NCBI RefSeq assembly: GCF_029168945.1
Contig: NC_083607.1
Coordinates: forward strand, 34,147,257 to 34,211,256
DNA length: 64,000 nucleotides
Direction: 5' to 3'
Source of the DNA: Cannabis sativa
Taxonomy: Eukaryota > Streptophyta > Magnoliopsida > Rosales > Cannabaceae
Shown here: positions 58,769 to 64,000 of the stretch, one piece after another
Numbering within the stretch: the first letter of the stretch is position 1
Layout of the letters: each line of letters opens with the position of its first letter
Program-made: the position numbers and the translations under genes
Notes under the pieces: model-generated
What the model was told of the DNA's origin: nothing
Seen by the model: only the letters and a program-made list of their open reading frames with translations
Databases searched by the model: none

Positions 58769-60560
58769 GTTTTTGTTGTATTCTTAAAACGATCACTCTA
58801 GATTTTACCTTAAGCAAAAGAAATTTGAAATGTTTGAAAAATTTCATGAATTTCTAGCAAGTTGAAAAACCATTAAGGTAAGTGGTTAAAGATCTTGCGA
58901 ACTGATAGGGGTGGAGAAATATTTAGTAGATATGCAGTTCAAAGATCATTAAATTGATTTTTGAATTATATCCAAACTTACCTCCCTAGAAATTCGATTT
59001 GCATATTGATGATTAGTTACTAGTTGTTTCCTAAATCCTTCTATAGTAATACAATTTTAGAATGATGCAATGGTTGTATACTTAATGTAAATCATTACTA
59101 GATTCATGGATGACCTAATCGAAATCTTAAGAAAAGCTAGAACTGTTAACCATGGTTTGCATGTTTGTTAGCTATTCTAAGTGATTAGGGATGGACAATC
59201 CCATAGTCATTAGATAAGAAAGTGTTTGTTTAAACAAATACTAATTTTCTAAGAAAATGACTAAGTCTGAAAATAAAGTAGCAAATAAAGGAGATATTTT
59301 TTCTTGATTCTAAAAGTGTTCTACCATATTATTCTACATATGATGATCCCACTGCCTCTGTTGGCTTGACACAACCGAAGAGGTCAATACCATTTATGTT
59401 TTCTTAGACATAATTCACGGTACCTTGTCGTAGTGGGAGGGTTTCTAGGAACTCACCTTCTTATGACTTGGAAGACACTAGTGATTAAAATCCATTGTGA
59501 GTTTAAACAAGTGATGGATTGTCAAAAATAAGAAACTAAGAAGAAAGCCAAGAGAACTATGATTAAAACCATTCATGTGGAATAACCTAAAGTTTTCTAT
59601 TACAAGGACATGAAAGAAAATTTTTGTTTATAAGTCTATTCAATGGACATAACAAAACTTCTCGTTCCTAGTATTATATGTTTGAGTTTATCTAAACCTA
59701 TGGCTCATGGTATACCTGGTTAATTACTTATTCTAGTGCAAGGAGCTTACTTCGGTAAGATGATGAAGCATTTTTTTAATGGCAATCTATAGAAGCTTCT
59801 CAACTTTTAGGCATAGATTTTATTTATCTAAGGAAAAGTCTCAACTATTCCAGAAAAGATAAAACCATGAAAGAATTTCTTAAATCAACAGTGAGAGGTG
59901 TCAGATATGCTTTAGTATGCCTTAGACCAGACACCTACTGTTGAGTGGGAGTAATGAGTAGGTATCAGATTTATCAAGGAGAGGAACATTGGAAGACAAT
60001 CAAGTAAATCTTAAGACTAAGAAGAGGAACTATATGTTGGTCGATAAGGGTGTGTTTAAAACTCTTAGACTACACCACATCAGATTTCGAAACTTGCCTT
60101 TGTGCTAGAAAGTCTGCTGATAAGATGGTAATTACTCTAGAGGTGGAGTAGTGATTTTGGAGAAATGTAAAAAACCTATTTGAAGTCTCTAGGTCTACCA
60201 GAGAGAAACTGAATGTTAAAGATGCAGGATATGTACTTATTCAGTCTAAGGAAAGTTCTATACATTTGTTGCACCGTTCCAACTTGTCTTAACTACTAGT
60301 GTTATTTCCTGATTAACCAAAAAGTAGTTGCCAAAAGTATAGAATCTTGTATCCCAAGAGAGTAGACATATAGAGAGGAATTTCACAATATCAAGGATTT
60401 TGTGATTAAGGAAGAGTAATGGTGGAGAAAAGGTTGTGTTTAATTCAACATGTCAGATCCTATTACGAGGAGTATACTACTACTACACTTGATTTGTATA
60501 TCAAGCTGTTGAGATTATTTGAAATGCATATTTTGTTTTATATTAGTGCAAGTGGGAGTT
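58769..60560 (+). pseudogene. Decayed Ty1/copia pol remnant H2 (copy of H1)
   Basis: Same non-open sequence as 12,474-14,266, including the CLRPD and MSRYQ words with the same stops (near 59,895-60,030) and the purine tract AAGTGGGAG before the LTR. Sharing all disabling changes with H1 shows the decay predates the duplication. Confidence 0.78.
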
Positions 60561-62434
60561 TGTTAGGTTTTGTGCCCTAAATAAAACCCATTTCAATATA
60601 ATCAGATTTACTTATTAATAAAGATCAGAAATAATATTTTATGTTGCATGATTCACATGATTTATTTCATGATTATATATATAATGTATGAATTCTATTT
60701 AAGTCCTGAACATATGAATTTATTAATGATTATAGTGTTGTCAGCACAGTGGAATATAATCTTAATTATATGTTCGAAAGTTTATTCCCTGATTTGTCAG
60801 TTCACTGGATTTAAACTAACATGATAATCAGCGATAGGTATTCTTACACCTTGGATAAGTATTATGTCCTCTCTAGGGCGTTGGCAAAGTTTACCAGTAT
60901 CGGATGTATGGAGTATACATCGGAAGGGACCGATATTGAACTTTGATTAGATATATTAAAATTTACCGTAATATCTATTCAATTCATTATCACCTGTTGA
61001 TCCTAGATCAAATGATCTTAATCCTTATATGGTTAGGTTCGATCTCAAGAGTATTATACATGTTCTTTTATTTGTTAGTTAAGCCTACTTTTTGGTCAGG
61101 GTGATACGTACATTTTGGGAACATGATAGTATAATTGAGTGGGAGCGCTAACATAAATATGGAGTCTATAACTTCTATAGGAATTTAGAAGTGAAACGAT
61201 GATATCCTTCGAGCTTGGATAAATAGAGATAAATGGTGGAGATCTCATTTCACTTCACTGAAATATCATTTATACGGAGCTAAGTGTTTTAAGGATAAAA
61301 TACATTGAAGGTGTAACGGTAATTTAGTACCTATTCAATGTAGATCACCTATTAGAGGGTCATTGATCAAATGAGGATTATAACAATAAATAATTAATAG
61401 TGTATCTGCATCGTGGAACATATAGAGCGTTCTATATGACTGAGAGTGCAATTCCAATTCTAAGTGTGGATTCAATGAGGAATGAATAAGTTAGGGAATT
61501 TACTTGGTAAATTCGGTTCGACTTATTGAAAGCTCGGTTATATAGACCCATGGTCCCCATACTAGTTGAGACCATACTGCTTGTAAGACTCAGTTAATTG
61601 ATTTTAATTAATCAATTATTATTCTAAAGTTAGACTATGTCTAGTTTATGAATTTTCACTAAGCAAGGGCGAAATTGTAAAGAAAAGAGATTCTAGGTTT
61701 TATTTTTTAATTAAGAGACTTTATATATCTAATTAATAAATATATTAAATGACAATATTATTTAATAATTAATTTTTGGTTATTAAATAATTAGAATTGG
61801 CATTTAAATGGTTGAATTGAAAAATTGGTATTTTTGAGAAAGTGGGATTAAGAAATGACAAAATGGCAAAATTGCAAAGTGAGGCCCATTATCCTCTAAT
61901 ATGGCCAGCCACTTTGTATAGGGTTTACCATTTATATTTTTCATTATTTTAATGCCATACAATTCTAACCTAAATGTAGATGGCATTCTATAAATAGAAA
62001 GTGATGGCTTCAGGAAACAAGGCAATGCATCTAATTTCCTTCAGAGAAAATTCTAAGCCTTCTCAAGCCGCCACTCTCTCTTCTCTTTTCTTCTCTTCAA
62101 TTTCGAACCTTTGAGTTAATAGAGTAGTGCCCACACACATCAAGTGGTATCTCAATCATAGTGTGGAAGATTGTGAAGAATCCAATCAACAAGAAGGAGA
62201 ATCAGCATCAATGAATGAGAGAAAGAGATCCAGGTTCAGATCTTGTTAAGTTCTGCTACAGAAAGGAATCAAGCACTAGAGATCTGAACGGAAGGAGTCA
62301 CTATATTCCGCAGCACCCAATGTAAGGTTTTCATGAACCCATATTTGTTTATTTCATTATTTTAGAATTCATATTAGGATGTTAATGAAACATATATGGT
62401 AGTAAATCTAGATCCTGATAAAATATTTCCAACA
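60561..62434 (+). repeat. Ty1/copia 3' LTR H2 (copy of H1 LTR), 1,874 bp
   Basis: TGTTAGG...TTTCCAACA as in 14,267-16,141, with a handful of base differences (for example near 60,820, 60,863, 61,374 and 62,418). Confidence 0.9.
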
Positions 62435-63040
62435 TGGAGATCATCTCCCTTATGTCTGACTGCCATCGCCGATCATCAAGAACAAAGCCAAACTGAAAAA
62501 AAAAAAAAAACAATGACGGCCAATAATCAACAGCTTAATCTTAGCAACTTGCAAATCACAAACGTGAATTAATCAACAACAATCAACTACACAGAAAAGC
62601 AATCGATAAAAAAAATCAAATACAAAAATATAACTAAAAAACAAAGCAGAACATTCATTCACTCCAAAGATTTACATAATCTTCGAAACATGTGTATTCG
62701 TTCTTCACAAAGATTTACATATGCTCATAATGATAAATTAAAATATATACACTTAAATTCTACTATTCAAAATATAATTGTTAATTTAGTGATCAATAAA
62801 ATATGAATACTTATAAATAATAATAATAATAAAAATTGATTATAATAAAATAAATATATAATAAACAATTAATTATAGATAACCAAACTAATCAATAGAA
62901 CCGGTTCTAAAAATTAATTATAATCTGGCTCCTTAAATTAATTAAATTTAAAAATCAATTTCTAAAATAAATAATTCAATAAAACTCATTAGTATCGAAA
63001 AAGTCGCTGGAAAAATCACCGATATTGAAAAAATCATCGG
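62435..63040. other. Low-copy flank, second copy; no gene seen
   Basis: Counterpart of 16,142-16,740. AT-rich with a poly-A run near 62,497. No coding frame or RNA gene recognised. Confidence 0.5.
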
Positions 63041-63043
63041 AGT

Positions 63044-63920
63044 TAAATGTCTCAAATATAAACTAAAATAGAACAAGTTCTATAACATAATAAGTAAAAA
63101 CAAATAATAATGAATAACTCAAACCGGTTATAATTCAAATAGAACAGGTTTTATAACATAATAAATAAAAACAAATAGCACAAAATAACTGAAACCAATT
63201 ATAATTAAAATAGAACTAGTTCTATAACAGTCTTATAATAAATAAAAACAAATAATAACAAATAACTCAAACCGGTTATAATTAAAATAGAACTGGTTCT
63301 ATAACAGTCTTATAATAAATAAAAATAAATAACACTAAATAACTCAAACCGGTTATAATTAAAATTGAACCGATTATAATTCAAATAGAACCGGTTTTAT
63401 AACATAATCAATTAAAACAAATAACACAAAATAACTCAAACAATTATAATTAAAATAGAATCGGTTCTATAACAGTCTTATAATAAATAAAAACAAATAA
63501 CAATGAATAACTCAAACCGGTTATAATTAAAATAGAACTGGTTCTATAACAATCTTATAATAAATAAAAAAAAAAATAACACTAAATAACTCAAACCGGT
63601 TATAATTCAAATAGAACCGGTTTTATAGCATAAACAATAAAAACAAATAACACAAAATAACTCAAACCAATTATAATTAAAATAGAACGGGTTCTATAAC
63701 AATCTTATAATAAATAAAAACAAATAGCAATGAATAACTTAAACCGGTTATAATTAAAATAGAACTGGTTTTATAACAGTCTTATAATAAATGAAAACAA
63801 ATAACACCAAATAACTCAAACCGGTTATAATTAAAATAGAACCGGTTCTATAACATAATGAATAAAAATAAATAACACAGAATAATTCAAACTGGTTATA
63901 ATTAAAAGAAAAAGAAGAAA
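63044..63920. repeat. Degenerate ~76-bp minisatellite, second copy
   Basis: Unit-for-unit counterpart of 16,745-17,640 with the same order of variant cores, so copy number has not changed since the duplication. Small differences are in A-runs (for example near 63,567). The window ends 80 bases later. Confidence 0.88.
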
Positions 63921-64000
63921 CTAAAATATAATTTAAAAAAAAAAATGAGTTCCACAACAAAATGAACAAAAATAAATAACACATAATACCTCATAAAATT

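Larger units (their letters stand above)
56133..64000 (+). repeat. Segmental duplication, copy 2 (start of the next ~46.3-kb cassette unit)
   Basis: Collinear with 9,840-17,701 through gypsy remnant, copia pol remnant, copia LTR and minisatellite, with only scattered differences. It continues past the window end. The left border joins copia-derived AATTCTATATTTTAAAGT to TATTTTGTATAAATATT of the gypsy LTR. Confidence 0.95.

Noticed and set aside
1..64000. tRNA, rRNA or other structured RNA genes
   Set aside because: No tRNA box A/B pair or rRNA segment was recognised by eye; the tRNA-like words found are retrotransposon primer sites.
1..64000. A wholly new multi-gene system
   Set aside because: Apart from retrotransposon proteins, only one cannabinoid-synthase pseudogene, a gene fragment and one doubtful ORF are present; nothing supports a novel pathway or defence system.

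Overview
The window is plant nuclear DNA, almost certainly Cannabis sativa. It is AT-rich, dominated by nested LTR retrotransposons, and carries one intronless, near-full-length cannabinoid oxidocyclase (THCAS/CBDAS/CBCAS family) reading frame at 20,635-22,272. That gene looks closest to cannabichromenic acid synthase (CBCAS) and is broken by a single in-frame TGA at codon 438. No intact host protein-coding gene was found.

Layout. 1-7,905: chromodomain-type Ty3/gypsy element A (5' LTR cut by the window edge, gag-pol broken, complete 3' LTR). 7,906-9,268: AT-rich non-coding copia-associated sequence. 9,269-12,473: gypsy remnant D1, whose gag-pol is deleted. 12,474-16,141: decayed Ty1/copia pol tail and its 3' LTR (H1). 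16,142-23,200: the low-copy island, with a ~76-bp AT-rich minisatellite, a fragment resembling one exon of the complex I subunit NDUFA2/B8, an orphan ORF and the CBCAS-like pseudogene. 23,200-28,256: copia element F (SIRE/Maximus-like), truncated inside reverse transcriptase. 28,257-29,057: reversed copia LTR fragment. 29,058-50,046: gypsy element B without its 5' part; its 3' LTR is split by element E (minus strand, gag-only, tRNA-Asp-type primer site) and by complete gypsy element C (40,145-49,568, 5-bp target duplication GTTCA). 50,047-56,132: decayed copia-related sequence, an LTR fragment and a gag fragment. 56,133-64,000: a second copy of 9,840-17,701.

The main structural fact is therefore a tandem duplication with a period of about 46.3 kb. 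One full unit (9,840-56,132) holds one synthase pseudogene. The second unit is cut by the window end about 3 kb before its own synthase copy is expected (near 66.9 kb). This fits the known organisation of Cannabis synthase-like genes as tandem cassettes embedded in LTR retrotransposons.

A second general fact affects how all breaks here should be read. Many small differences between otherwise near-identical copies fall in patches, and within them at CAG, CTG or CCG (CHG) sites: CAG becomes CG or CGG, CTG becomes CG or CCG, TTCCGG becomes TTCGG. This resembles a long-read base-calling artefact on CHG-methylated DNA, so several retrotransposon frameshifts may not be real.
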